DNA from: Chloroflexota bacterium
GTDB taxonomy: Bacteria; Chloroflexota; UBA11872
DNA: 64,000 nucleotides
Assembly (NCBI GenBank): GCA_022821645.1
Contig: JAJEDE010000023.1
Coordinates: 1 to 64,000, forward strand
Direction: 5' to 3'
Below are positions 35,166 to 43,515 of this stretch, piece after piece; within the stretch, counting starts at the first letter, position 1; every line of letters begins with the position of its first letter. Under the pieces are notes generated by a model. The model had not been told where the DNA came from and did not search any database. It saw only the letters and a program-made list of their open reading frames with translations. The position numbers and the translations under genes are program-made.

Positions 35166-35531
35166 ATGGCGAACAGCGTGGTGCATTGGGAAATCAACGC
35201 CAAGGACGGGCCGGCGATGCAGAAGTTCTACGGCGATCTCTTCGATTGGGAGATCACCGTCGCCAATCCCATGGGCTACGGGATGGTCAGCGCGCCCAGC
35301 GAGGGTTCGGGCATCGGCGGCGGCATCATGGGCATGGGGGATGTCGAGCCGCCGACCAGGGTCACGTTCTACGTGGGCGTGGACAACGTGACCGAATACC
35401 TGGAGAAGGCCGCGAGCATGGGCGGCAGCGTGATCATGCCGGAGATGGAAGTGATGGACGACGTGGTCATCGGGATCTTCGCCGACCCCGAGGGCCAGGT
35501 GATCGGCCTGGTCAAGAACATCCCGATGTAG
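35166..35531 (+). CDS. VOC family protein
   Basis: A 121-residue single VOC domain starting MANSVVHWEINAKDGPAMQ: F-Y-G-D-L-F-D-W-E-I at residues 20-29 and D-P-E-G-Q-V-I-G-L near the end, both standard for glyoxalase/extradiol-like proteins that often carry out small-molecule binding or isomerisation. GGAG precedes the ATG at 35166; an upstream in-frame ATG at 35139 is less likely. A perfect palindrome directly follows the stop. Confidence 0.82.
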   Translation: MANSVVHWEINAKDGPAMQKFYGDLFDWEITVANPMGYGMVSAPSEGSGIGGGIMGMGDVEPPTRVTFYVGVDNVTEYLEKAASMGGSVIMPEMEVMDDVVIGIFADPEGQVIGLVKNIPM

Positions 35532-35552
35532 GGGCGGTTCGCGAACCGCCCC
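35531..35552. terminator. Perfect 22-bp palindrome immediately after the VOC stop
   Basis: Arms GGGGCGGTTCG and CGAACCGCCCC, beginning in the last base of the TAG. No T-tract follows. It may act as a transcript-end hairpin or be one copy of a dispersed palindrome; this exact core is common in GC-rich genomes. Confidence 0.45.
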
Positions 35553-35607
35553 TCTCGCGGGCTCACAGGTTCAGCGGCCGCAAGATTCCCGCCTTCGGCG
35601 ACCGTTG

Positions 35608-35613
35608 TATAAA
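35608..35613 (+). promoter_or_regulatory. Possible -10 element for the phytanoyl-CoA dioxygenase gene
   Basis: TATAAA in TTGTATAAATCGAGG, 118 bases before the ATG at 35732. The AT-rich sequence stands out in GC-rich DNA. Its -35 box is unclear, and the leader would be long. Confidence 0.35.
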
Positions 35614-35731
35614 TCGAGGGGCGAACCGGACCATGGGGCGTCGCCAGGCGGGTGGCCCAGGCTGCGGGCAGCCTGGGACCGTCGGAGCGCCTACGCTGGG
35701 CAAGCCCACTCGCTCGTAGCAGAGACGTGCA

Positions 35732-36577
35732 ATGAGTGCCGAACCTCTGATCGATCAGCCCGCCTGGGCCGAACTTGGCATGGGCGAACGCATTCGAAGC
35801 TTGGAGGTCGAGGGGTACGTGGTGCTCCCGGCCACCCTGGATGCCGAAACCGTGACGCGGCTGAAGGCGCAGGCGGCGGCATGGGACCCAACGCCGGTGC
35901 ATTACAGCCCGCACCAGCGCACGCAGTCGGACGTGCAGTTTGCTGGCGGCGCGGTGACGGAGCTGATCGCGCACCCGCCGGTGATCGAGTTTCTGCGGGC
36001 GGCGCTGGGGCCTGACCTGGTGTTCATGCACGCGCACTACGCAATCTCGGCGCCGGGGCATCCGGGTATGAACCTGCACACCGACTCCCATCCCTACGGC
36101 ACCAGCGACTGGGGCTACGCCTTCAGCGCGCCCAGGCAGGTGCGGGTGCTCTACTACCTGGACGACCTGACGACGGACGTTGCGCCGCTGCGCGTGGTCC
36201 CGCGGTCGCATCTGTCCATGCACCCGGACGCCAACCCCTACAAGCGCTATCCCTCGCATCCCGACGAGGTCGTGATTACCGCGCCGGCCGGCACGGCGGT
36301 GGTCATCAACCTGGCGCTCTTCCACGCCAACGGGCCGAACACCGGCGACCGGGCACGCGAGATGATTGCGCTGTCCTACCGCCCGGCCTGGTGCGGACCG
36401 ACCGTGAAGGACCTGGAACCCTGGCCGGACGAGGTGCTGGCGAGTCTGCCGCCGCAGGTTCGCGAGCTCTGCGGCGACCGCAACCAGCGGGCCACCCACG
36501 ACGAGCCTGGCATGCCGCCCATCGATCCGCGAACCGACGCCCCCGGAATCAGCCCGCGCCGGTGGGAAAGCGCCTAA
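35732..36577 (+). CDS. Phytanoyl-CoA dioxygenase (PhyH) family protein
   Basis: A 281-residue Fe(II)/2-oxoglutarate oxygenase. N-L-H-T-D-S-H-P near residue 112 supplies the His-x-Asp pair; the distal His is in F-H-A-N-G-P-N-T-G-D-R-A-R, with the Arg that binds 2-oxoglutarate. The start region (L-E-V-E-G-Y-V-V-L-P) is typical of PhyH. Family members hydroxylate alkyl chains or small metabolites. It overlaps the next, oppositely directed gene by 4 bases. One of three such oxygenases in this window. Confidence 0.88.
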   Translation: MSAEPLIDQPAWAELGMGERIRSLEVEGYVVLPATLDAETVTRLKAQAAAWDPTPVHYSPHQRTQSDVQFAGGAVTELIAHPPVIEFLRAALGPDLVFMHAHYAISAPGHPGMNLHTDSHPYGTSDWGYAFSAPRQVRVLYYLDDLTTDVAPLRVVPRSHLSMHPDANPYKRYPSHPDEVVITAPAGTAVVINLALFHANGPNTGDRAREMIALSYRPAWCGPTVKDLEPWPDEVLASLPPQVRELCGDRNQRATHDEPGMPPIDPRTDAPGISPRRWESA

Positions 36578-37602
36578 AGCCGAACCGTCCGCCCGCTCTC
36601 AGCCGACTCATAGGCCGCATGCACCACCCGTAACGCCGCCAGGGCTTCGGCGCCGGTGATTGGCGGCGGCTCGCCCAGGCAGGCGCGCAGCGTGCGCGCG
36701 ATCCAGGGGGTGTAGTTGGCGAAATCCGGGCCGCTGTAGGCGATGCGGCGGTCCGGCACGCCGCCCGGGTCCGGCGATGTGGAGTGCCACTCAAGCAGGT
36801 GTCGGTCGGACGCTCCGAAGCGCAGCCAGCCGTTGGAGCCCCAGAGACTCAGGTCCAGCTGGTAGGGCTTGTCCAGCAGGTAGCCGGACACCAGCGAGCC
36901 GTAGGCCCCGTTGGCGAAGCGCAGGTTGACCAGCGCCAGGTCCTCCACGTCGATGGGCGCGCCGCCCACCACGTCGGTCATGGCCTGGACCTCCACGACC
37001 GGCGATTCGGTGATAAAGGTCATCAGGTCGATCCAGTGAATGCCCAGCCAGACCAGGTGACCGCCGCCGGCCAGCGAACGCTTGAACGTCCAGTCGCGCT
37101 GGCCGTGGGCGGGCCAGATGCGGGTCTGGTCGGCGAGCACGGCGCCGCGCAGCGCGTAGGCCCGTCCCAGGGCGCCGCTGGCGAATATCCGGCGGGCGTC
37201 CTGCACCCAGGGGCTGAGCCGGCGGGCCAGGGGAACGATCAGGTGCCGGTCGCGCGCCTCGGCAAGTTCGACCAGTGCCGCGAACTGGTCGGGATGCGTG
37301 CAGGCCGGTTTCTCCACCATCACGTGACAGCCGGATTCGAGACATTGACGAACCGCTGGCGGCGCGTTGGCGGCGATCAGCGAGACGATGGCCAGGTCGG
37401 GCGCGGCGCTGGCCAGTTCGTCAGACAACTCGTGGTGCGTTCCGCGCAGCTTGGGTCCGAGCGTCGCTTGCGCCTCGGCGAAGGTACCGCCCGACTCGTC
37501 AACCACCACGACTGAGTCCACCAGGTCAAGATCGCGCAAGGCCTGCAGAAAGAACGCCCGATGCCCCTGCTCGTCAGCCTCCATCACCAGCGCAACGTGC
37601 AT
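36574..37602 (-). CDS. Gfo/Idh/MocA family oxidoreductase
   Basis: A 342-residue NAD(P)-dependent sugar or cyclitol dehydrogenase. The N-terminal Rossmann domain leads to V-M-V-E-K-P-A-C-T-H-P near residue 94, the family's E-K-P motif with the catalytic Lys, and G-G-G-H-L-V-W-L-G-I-H-W-I-D-L-M near 186 with the Gly-rich/His pair that holds the substrate. The nucleotide motif at the very N-terminus is atypical (V-M-E-A-D-E-Q-G-H in place of G-x-G-x-x-G). Substrate unknown. Confidence 0.87.
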   Translation of the reverse strand: MHVALVMEADEQGHRAFFLQALRDLDLVDSVVVVDESGGTFAEAQATLGPKLRGTHHELSDELASAAPDLAIVSLIAANAPPAVRQCLESGCHVMVEKPACTHPDQFAALVELAEARDRHLIVPLARRLSPWVQDARRIFASGALGRAYALRGAVLADQTRIWPAHGQRDWTFKRSLAGGGHLVWLGIHWIDLMTFITESPVVEVQAMTDVVGGAPIDVEDLALVNLRFANGAYGSLVSGYLLDKPYQLDLSLWGSNGWLRFGASDRHLLEWHSTSPDPGGVPDRRIAYSGPDFANYTPWIARTLRACLGEPPPITGAEALAALRVVHAAYESAESGRTVRL

Positions 37603-37659
37603 GCGTTTTTCCGGCTCGGTTCTACGCCCGACGATCCAGTCTAGGCAGCCGTCGTCACA

Positions 37660-37687
37660 CTGACGTGAAGGGGCCCGTTGCTAGACT
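37660..37687 (+). promoter_or_regulatory. Likely promoter of rmlB-like gene
   Basis: CTGACG, 16 bases, then TAGACT. The ATG lies 27 bases after the -10 box, with GAGGTG as ribosome-binding site. The sequence CCGTTGCTAGACTGA is repeated exactly upstream of the tRNA-Arg. Confidence 0.5.
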
Positions 37688-37713
37688 GAAATTCCAGCCC
37701 CTTGAGGTGCCTC

Positions 37714-38739
37714 ATGTCCGTGCGTCCCATCCTGTTGGTCACCGGCGGCGCCGGGTTTATTGGCGCCAATTTCGTGCATCATGTGCGGGCCGTGCGTCCC
37801 GACTGGGACGTGCGCGTGCTGGATGCGCTGACCTACGCGGGCGACCGTCGACGACTGGCGGGCGCCGGCTGCGACTTGATCGTTGGAGACATCGCGGATA
37901 CCGAAACCGTGCAGTCCGCGCTGGACGGGGTGGCCTGGCTGGTGAACTTCGCGGCCGAGACCCATGTGGACCGCTCGCTGCTGGACGCCGAGCCGTTCCT
38001 GCGAACCAACGTCACCGGCACCTACCGGCTGTTCGAGGCCGCGCGGCAGGCCGGGGTTTCCAAGGCCGTACACGTGAGCACCGACGAGGTCTACGGCGAG
38101 ACCCGCGGCGCGGCCTTCGTGGAGACCGATCCGCCGGCGCCCCGCAACCCCTACTCAGCCTCCAAGGCGGCCGGCGATCTGATGGTGCTGGCGGCATGGC
38201 AGACCCACCAGTTCCCGGTGTGCATCACCCGCGGCGTAAACACGATTGGACCCTGGCAGCACCCGGAGAAAGCGGTGCCGCTATTCACCATCAACGCCAT
38301 GCGCGGGCAGCCGCTGCCCCTGTACGGGCGGGGCGAACAGCAGCGGGACCGGCTGTACGTGGAGGACCACGCCAGTGCCATCCTGACCGTGCTCGAGCGA
38401 GGCGAGCCCGGCGAGGTCTACAACGTCGCCGCCGACAACAACCACGACAACCTGTCCGTGGCGCGGCGCATCTGCGAACGGGTCGGGGCGCCGCAGGACC
38501 TGATCCACTTCGTTGAGGACCGGACGGGGCACGACTGGAACTACGCGCTGGACAGCAGCAAGCTCAGGTCGCTCGGCTGGTCGCGCCGCTACGACTTCGA
38601 GGAAGCCATGGACGCGACGGTGGACTGGTACCTGGAGTACCAGGACTGGTGGGGACCGATCGTGGACGGCGACTTCCAGGACTACTACGAACGCCAATAC
38701 GGTGAACGACTGGCCGGTGCGGAGGCCTTCCGCGGCTAG
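37714..38739 (+). CDS. rmlB: dTDP-glucose 4,6-dehydratase-like protein
   Basis: A 341-residue extended SDR. L-V-T-G-G-A-G-F-I-G-A-N-F is the nucleotide motif at residues 8-18, F-A-A-E-T-H-V-D-R-S is diagnostic of RmlB, S-T-D-E-V-Y-G holds the catalytic Thr-Asp-Glu, and N-P-Y-S-A-S-K-A-A holds the Tyr-Lys. It converts dTDP-glucose to the 4-keto-6-deoxy sugar. No rmlA, rmlC or rmlD is adjacent. The ATG at 37714 is supported by a GAGGTG box. The following gene overlaps its 3' end. Confidence 0.9.
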   Translation: MSVRPILLVTGGAGFIGANFVHHVRAVRPDWDVRVLDALTYAGDRRRLAGAGCDLIVGDIADTETVQSALDGVAWLVNFAAETHVDRSLLDAEPFLRTNVTGTYRLFEAARQAGVSKAVHVSTDEVYGETRGAAFVETDPPAPRNPYSASKAAGDLMVLAAWQTHQFPVCITRGVNTIGPWQHPEKAVPLFTINAMRGQPLPLYGRGEQQRDRLYVEDHASAILTVLERGEPGEVYNVAADNNHDNLSVARRICERVGAPQDLIHFVEDRTGHDWNYALDSSKLRSLGWSRRYDFEEAMDATVDWYLEYQDWWGPIVDGDFQDYYERQYGERLAGAEAFRG

Positions 38740-39403
38740 CGGGATCGCACAGACATCCCCCGGTCACGCGCGGCTTCCGCGCTACACCTGGCGGGAGGCC
38801 TGGCGCTGGATGCGCTGGGACGTTCCGACCCGAATCCTGTTTCTCATCGCCGCGCCGCTGATATGGATTGCGGTAGCCGGGATCGACCCGTCGGCCATCG
38901 GACTGCAACTGGGCCTGGGGCTGCTGGACTGGGTCCTGATCGGCCTGTGGTCGGTCGGCGTGGCGCTGGTGACGCTCAGCTACCGCCGCTGGCTCTGGCC
39001 GGTGCGAGTCGCCGGAGACCGCTCGGCCCTGATACTGAACCTGCCGTTCTTCCTGATCCTGAACCCGGTCGCCGAAGAGCTGTTCTTCCGCGGCGCGGCC
39101 ATGTTCGGCCTGGCCAACCTGATCGGGATGCCGTGGTCGATCGTCGTGACGTCACTGGTATTCGGCCTGCACCACGGGCTGGACCGGCAGTTTCCGCGCT
39201 CATTCCTGGTGCTGGGCACGCTGGGCGGGCTGCTGTTCGGGATCGCGGCGGCGCACTTCGAGTCGGTCGCCCCGGCCATCGTGCTGCACATGGCCGCCGA
39301 CGCCGTGATCTTCGTGGCCGCCGCACCGATCCTGGAACGCCTGGGCGCGGGTCTGCGGCTTCCGCAGCCGCCGTCGCCCGCTTCCATCGAGCAGCCGTCG
39401 TAG
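38702..39403 (+). CDS. CPBP family intramembrane metalloprotease
   Basis: About 233 residues with five or six hydrophobic helices and the three CPBP motifs: E-E-L-F-F-R-G, F-G-L-H-H-G and H-M-A-A-D-A. The Glu-Glu and the His residues bind zinc in this group, which includes type II CAAX-prenyl proteases and bacteriocin-immunity relatives. The start is unsure: GTG codons at 38702 and 38717 are inside the rmlB 3' end, and an ATG at 38811 would cut into the first helix. Confidence 0.85.
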   Translation: MNDWPVRRPSAASGIAQTSPGHARLPRYTWREAWRWMRWDVPTRILFLIAAPLIWIAVAGIDPSAIGLQLGLGLLDWVLIGLWSVGVALVTLSYRRWLWPVRVAGDRSALILNLPFFLILNPVAEELFFRGAAMFGLANLIGMPWSIVVTSLVFGLHHGLDRQFPRSFLVLGTLGGLLFGIAAAHFESVAPAIVLHMAADAVIFVAAAPILERLGAGLRLPQPPSPASIEQPS

Positions 39404-39425
39404 ACCCGCAGCGGCAACCCGTTGC

Positions 39426-39431
39426 TAGACT
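39426..39431 (+). promoter_or_regulatory. -10 element upstream of tRNA-Arg
   Basis: TAGACT, 11 bases before the first base of the tRNA, inside CCGTTGCTAGACTGA, which is identical to the sequence upstream of rmlB at 37677-37691. Confidence 0.45.
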
Positions 39432-39441
39432 GATTTTTCCT

Positions 39442-39518
39442 GACCCCGTAGCTCAGTTGGACAGAGCGTGTGGTTGCGGACCACAAGGCCGGAGGTTCGA
39501 GTCCTCTCGGGGTCGCCA
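39442..39518 (+). tRNA. tRNA-Arg, anticodon GCG
   Basis: 77 bases, all arms pair: acceptor GACCCCG/CGGGGTC, D arm GCTC/GAGC, anticodon arm TGTGG/CCACA with loop TTGCGGA, T arm GGAGG/CCTCT with loop TTCGAGT, and CCA encoded. The anticodon is at 39476-39478 and reads GCG (codons CGC/CGU). A20 in the D-loop and C35 are arginine identity bases. In most bacteria this box is read by anticodon ACG with inosine. Confidence 0.9.
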
Positions 39519-39553
39519 AACAATCTTCAGCTTGAAGGCATCGTCCAGCCCGC

Positions 39554-40540
39554 ATGACTGACGACCGGATTCCTCGTCGTCCTATTGGCGCCTCCGATCT
39601 CGAGGCCGGCGCCGTGGGCGTCGGCACCTGGCAGTGGGGCGACCTGCGGTACTGGGACGACCACGACGGCCGTGAACCCACCGACATCGCCGCCACCTAC
39701 CAAGCGACGCTGGACCGCGGCGCCGACTTTCTGGACACCGCCGAGCTTTACGGCTTCGGCGAGTCGGAACGGGTAATCGGCAAGCTGCGCGCGGGTGACA
39801 CGCGCCCGGCCGTGGTGGCCACCAAGTACATGCCCGCGCCCACGCGCTGGCGGGCGCGTTCGGTGGACACCGCCATCGACGGCAGCCTGAAGCGCCTGGG
39901 CGTGGACCGGCTCGACCATTACCAGGTGCACTGGCCGTACAGCTTCATCCCGCACCGCCGCCTGCTGGGGCGACTCGCGCGGGCGGTTCACGACGGGCGG
40001 GTTGCCTATGTGGGCGTCAGCAACTTCACCGAACCGCAGATGCGCCGCGCCCACGCGGTGCTGGCCGATGCCGGGGTGCCGCTGGTCTCGAACCAGGTTT
40101 CGTACAGCCTGCTGCGCCGCGCGCCCGAGGTGAACGGCGTGCTGGACGCCTGCCACGAGTTGGATGTGACGCTGATTGCCTACAGCCCCCTGGCCCAGGG
40201 CCTGCTCAGCGGCAAGTACGGACCAGGCGGCCGCTCGCCCCGCTCGCGACCAATGCGGCGCGTGCTCCGGGCCAAGACTCCCGAATCGGTGATGCCGCTG
40301 CTCGACACCCTGCGACGAATCGGCGATTCCGTTGGAGCCACAGCGGGGCAAGTCGCCGTGGCCTGGACGCTGCGGGGCCCGGCGGTGCTACCCATCGTGG
40401 GCGCGCGCACGGCCGGCCAGGCGGAGGCCAATGCGGACGCCGCGCTGATTGACCTGGATGAAGAAGCCCTGCGCGAACTGGACACCGCGTCACGCGCATA
40501 CCGCACGGCCGGGCCTTTGGCGCGCCGACTTCGAGGCTGA
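39554..40540 (+). CDS. Aldo/keto reductase
   Basis: A 328-residue (beta/alpha)8 reductase. D-T-A-E-L-Y-G near residue 61 holds the catalytic Asp-Tyr, V-A-T-K-Y near 91 the Lys, and Y-Q-V-H-W-P near 123 the His, the complete AKR tetrad. G-V-S-N-F-T-E and A-Y-S-P-L-A-Q-G-L-L-S-G-K-Y are also present. It would reduce aldehydes or sugar ketones with NADPH. It starts 35 bases after the tRNA. Confidence 0.92.
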   Translation: MTDDRIPRRPIGASDLEAGAVGVGTWQWGDLRYWDDHDGREPTDIAATYQATLDRGADFLDTAELYGFGESERVIGKLRAGDTRPAVVATKYMPAPTRWRARSVDTAIDGSLKRLGVDRLDHYQVHWPYSFIPHRRLLGRLARAVHDGRVAYVGVSNFTEPQMRRAHAVLADAGVPLVSNQVSYSLLRRAPEVNGVLDACHELDVTLIAYSPLAQGLLSGKYGPGGRSPRSRPMRRVLRAKTPESVMPLLDTLRRIGDSVGATAGQVAVAWTLRGPAVLPIVGARTAGQAEANADAALIDLDEEALRELDTASRAYRTAGPLARRLRG

Positions 40541-40625
40541 AGACCACCGGAAGCAAGGATTCACACTAACCGGCTACGCGCGGGGCGCGTATCCTGAGAC
40601 CGAGGGCTCAAGGGGGAGCGCAAGC

Positions 40626-42200
40626 ATGTACGACGCTCGTAGAGGTCTAGGACCAGTGCTCAGGCGCGAATCACGTCCTGCTTTGGCAGGCCTGATAGCC
40701 GCCGGCGTGTCGTTTGGAATCACCGAGATTTTCGCCGCGCTGATTTCCGGCGGTCCATCGCTCATCATCGCGGTGGGTTCAGGCGTCATCGATCTGTCGC
40801 CGAAGTTCGCCAAGGACTTCGCGATCGCCGTCTTCGGCACGAACGACAAGCTGGCGCTCCTGATCTCCATCGTCGTGATCGGTCTGGGCGTTGGCGCGGC
40901 TGTCGGCGTGGCCGGAATGCGGAAGTTCTGGATCGCCCAGCTTGGCTTCGTGGCGTTCGGGATCCTGGCGGCCGTCGCGGGAATCGCCGAACCGCAACTC
41001 TCGCCGGTGTTGGCCCTAATCGGCGCCCTGCTGGCGGCCTCGGCCGGGATGTGGACGCTGGCCATGCTTCTGAAGCTCGTGCAAGTGCAAGAAATGCCAC
41101 AGCCCGTTCGCGACCCGCGTTTGATTGGACTCGGCCGCCGCTCCTTCCTGGGCATGGCCGGGGCATTTGCCGTCGTGGCGGTTGGAACCGCTGCCAGCGG
41201 ACGCGTGCTGCTGGAGCGCGCGCGCACGATTGCGTCCAGCCGCCTGGACGTGATCTTGCCGAAGCCGCGCGACGCCGCGAGGCCGGTGCCCGAGGGCGCC
41301 ATGGTCGACGCCGCGGGTATCGAGCCCATCGTCACACCGAACAAGGACTTCTACCGAATCGACACGGCGCTGAGCATTCCGCAGGTCGATCTGTCGACCT
41401 GGACGCTCAAGATCGAGGGCCTGGTGGACCGGCCCTACCAGTTGACCTACGACGAGTTGCTGGACCTTGCGCGCGTCGAGCGCCACGTCACCCTCTGCTG
41501 CGTCTCGAACGAAGTTGGCGGCGAGCTGGTGGACAACGCCAAGTGGCTGGGTGTGCCGCTGACGGAATTGTTGGATCGCGCCGGGCTGCAAGCGGAAGCC
41601 AGCCAGATCGTCGGAATGTCGGTGGACGGCTTCACCGCGGGGTTCCCGGTGGACACCGTCTACGACGGGCGCCAGGCGCTGGTGGCTGTGGGCATGAACG
41701 ACGAGCCGCTGCCGCCGAAGCACGGTTTCCCGGCCCGGCTGGTGGTGGCGGGTCTCTACGGCTACGTCTCCGCTACGAAGTGGCTGGACGCGATCGTGGT
41801 GAACCGGTGGGAGCAGTTCGACGGCTACTGGATCCCACGCGGCTGGTCCAAGGAAGGACCGATCAAGACGCAGTCGCGAATTGACGTCCCGCGTCGCGGT
41901 CAGACCCTGAACCCGGGCCTGCAGCCCATCGCCGGCGTGGCCTGGGCGCAGAACCGCGGAATTACCAAGGTCGAAGTCAACGTGGACGACACCGGCTGGC
42001 AGGAAGCCCAATTGGGCGAGGCGATCTCCAAGGACACCTGGCGCCAGTGGGTCTTGCCGTGGGACGCAGCCCCGGGCAGCCACGTGATCTCAGTGCGCGC
42101 CACCGACACCTCCGGCGAGCCGCAGACCGCCGTCGTCCAGCGCTCCGACCCCGACGGCGCGACGGGTCACCACACCATCGTGGTGGACGTCAGCGGGTAA
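40626..42200 (+). CDS. Membrane-anchored molybdopterin-dependent oxidoreductase (sulfite oxidase family fold)
   Basis: A 524-residue fusion. Residues 1-160 contain about four hydrophobic helices (for example 19-42, 76-97, 104-120, 125-150). Then R-R-S-F-L-G-M-A-G-A-F at 171 resembles a Tat motif with its own hydrophobic stretch, and from about 235 follows a sulfite-oxidase-type Moco domain (V-T-P-N-K-D-F-Y-R-I-D). Cys291-Cys292 in V-T-L-C-C-V-S-N-E-V-G-G gives the molybdenum ligand. A C-terminal dimerisation-like beta domain ends the protein (V-E-V-N-V-D-D-T-G-W). Substrate unknown; the catalytic part probably lies outside the membrane. Confidence 0.83.
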   Translation: MYDARRGLGPVLRRESRPALAGLIAAGVSFGITEIFAALISGGPSLIIAVGSGVIDLSPKFAKDFAIAVFGTNDKLALLISIVVIGLGVGAAVGVAGMRKFWIAQLGFVAFGILAAVAGIAEPQLSPVLALIGALLAASAGMWTLAMLLKLVQVQEMPQPVRDPRLIGLGRRSFLGMAGAFAVVAVGTAASGRVLLERARTIASSRLDVILPKPRDAARPVPEGAMVDAAGIEPIVTPNKDFYRIDTALSIPQVDLSTWTLKIEGLVDRPYQLTYDELLDLARVERHVTLCCVSNEVGGELVDNAKWLGVPLTELLDRAGLQAEASQIVGMSVDGFTAGFPVDTVYDGRQALVAVGMNDEPLPPKHGFPARLVVAGLYGYVSATKWLDAIVVNRWEQFDGYWIPRGWSKEGPIKTQSRIDVPRRGQTLNPGLQPIAGVAWAQNRGITKVEVNVDDTGWQEAQLGEAISKDTWRQWVLPWDAAPGSHVISVRATDTSGEPQTAVVQRSDPDGATGHHTIVVDVSG

Positions 42201-42212
42201 GGAGCTAGCGGT

Positions 42213-43082
42213 CTAGGCGTAGTCCCCGTGCGCCCCGGTCCCACTCGGGTCGGCAAGCTCATCCGCGCCGCAGAGGTAGCGCCACCAGTCGGCGCGTTCC
42301 TGGGCGACGGCTGAGGATTCGCCGGTGAGGTTGTGGGCGTTCTTGTTCATGCGGAAGAAGCGCCGGATTTCCTCGCTGTCCCAGCCGTCGGTGTTGAAGA
42401 TTCCGCGCTGCGGGACCCGCGGGTTGTAGCGAATCTTGAACATGAACCGCCACTGGTCGATCTCGTTGGTCTGGGCGCAGTGCCAGAGGGCCTCGTGCAT
42501 GAAGACGATGCGTCCGGCCTTGCCTGACAGGCGCTTCTGACCGGCGATGTTCTTGTAGCGGGCCACGTCGGGACCGAGCACCGAGCGCATGTGCGAGCCG
42601 GGCAGCACCAGCGTGGGACCCATTTCGTGCGGGGTGTCGTGCGCGAAGTAGGCCGTGAGGATGTCGAACGACCAGGGGTGCACGCCTGGCAGGCGCACCT
42701 GGCGCCGTCCGCCGGCGTCCACGTGCCACTGCTGCGCCGTCTCCTGGCGAGGCCCGGTGCAGTGCAGAGCTGAGTGGCTGGCCACGTGCCCGGGGCCCAG
42801 CAGGCTCTGAAGCACGGCTTTCACGCGCGGCAGGTTGTGCACGGCGCGAACGGCGGCGGAGCGCTCGTAGAACCCGTGCGGGTTGTCGGTGATGTGCCAG
42901 CGGACCTCGGGAATGGGTCCGTCGTCATTGACCGAATCCAACTCGTCGGCGTATACGGCTTCGCTCAGTTCGTCGGGAATCAGGTCATCGAACTCGATGA
43001 AGCCATCAATGACGAACCGCGCCATCTGGTGCACGTCCAGGAGTTCGTTCTGCGCCACGACCTCGGTTTCTGCGATCGCCAT
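42213..43082 (-). CDS. Phytanoyl-CoA dioxygenase (PhyH) family protein
   Basis: A 289-residue oxygenase. Q-Q-W-H-V-D-A-G-G near residue 118 gives His-x-Asp, and the distal His is in A-L-W-H-C-A-Q-T-N-E-I-D-Q-W-R. The start (F-V-I-D-G-F-I-E-F-D-D-L) is family-typical. It converges with the molybdopterin oxidase gene (12-base gap) and is divergent from the next PhyH gene, with a small gene between. Confidence 0.87.
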   Translation of the reverse strand: MAIAETEVVAQNELLDVHQMARFVIDGFIEFDDLIPDELSEAVYADELDSVNDDGPIPEVRWHITDNPHGFYERSAAVRAVHNLPRVKAVLQSLLGPGHVASHSALHCTGPRQETAQQWHVDAGGRRQVRLPGVHPWSFDILTAYFAHDTPHEMGPTLVLPGSHMRSVLGPDVARYKNIAGQKRLSGKAGRIVFMHEALWHCAQTNEIDQWRFMFKIRYNPRVPQRGIFNTDGWDSEEIRRFFRMNKNAHNLTGESSAVAQERADWWRYLCGADELADPSGTGAHGDYA

Positions 43083-43126
43083 CGTTCGCCCCTTCCGTTT
43101 CGGCGCTCAGGCGGCGCCGGTGACGT

Positions 43127-43411
43127 TTACCCCTCGACTTCGACGTTGCGCTCCAGCCAGAACTCGTTCGCCAGTTGCCCAGTCCCCGTGGCCGCGCTGC
43201 GCTCGGGTTGCGGGCTGGCCTGGAATACGCGCCAGCCATCGCGCATGGCATCCAGCACGGACTCGTACGGCGCCTGGTATTCGCTGCCGGTCTGCATTTG
43301 CACGGCGTCCGCCGGCAGCGCGCCGTCGTAGAGCGCCCAGGCGACGGTCGGCGACCCCAGGTCGCCCGACTGGAGATGCAGAATCAGAATCTGCTGCCGA
43401 ACTGGCGACAT
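43127..43411 (-). CDS. Conserved-looking hypothetical small protein
   Basis: A 94-residue protein starting MSPVRQQILILHLQSGDLGS with Y-Q-A-P-Y-E-S-V-L-D-A-M-R-D-G-W-R-V-F-Q in the middle and a helical C-terminus. No family recognised, although the D-A-M-x-D-G-W-R-V-x-Q segment looks like a small sheet-helix domain. It shares direction with the adjacent PhyH gene but with a 44-base gap. Start is ATG at 43411. Confidence 0.55.
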   Translation of the reverse strand: MSPVRQQILILHLQSGDLGSPTVAWALYDGALPADAVQMQTGSEYQAPYESVLDAMRDGWRVFQASPQPERSAATGTGQLANEFWLERNVEVEG

Positions 43412-43474
43412 TCCGTCCCCTTGCGGCGAAGCGCGCGGCTCATGGTACCGAGGCTGTCGCTGACGCCGCCTCTT

Positions 43475-43480
43475 TATAAT
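43475..43480 (+). promoter_or_regulatory. -10 element of the third PhyH gene
   Basis: A perfect TATAAT, 35 bases before the ATG at 43516. It stands out in GC-rich surroundings. No convincing -35 box lies 16-18 bases upstream. Confidence 0.5.
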
Positions 43481-43515
43481 CGAGACCTGGGGCGAGTGGG
43501 GGAGGCGGTGCGGCC

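Noticed and set aside
35531..35552. The palindrome considered as an operator or attachment site
   Set aside because: It begins within the stop codon of the VOC gene and has no second copy in the window, so a transcript-end or repeat role is simpler.
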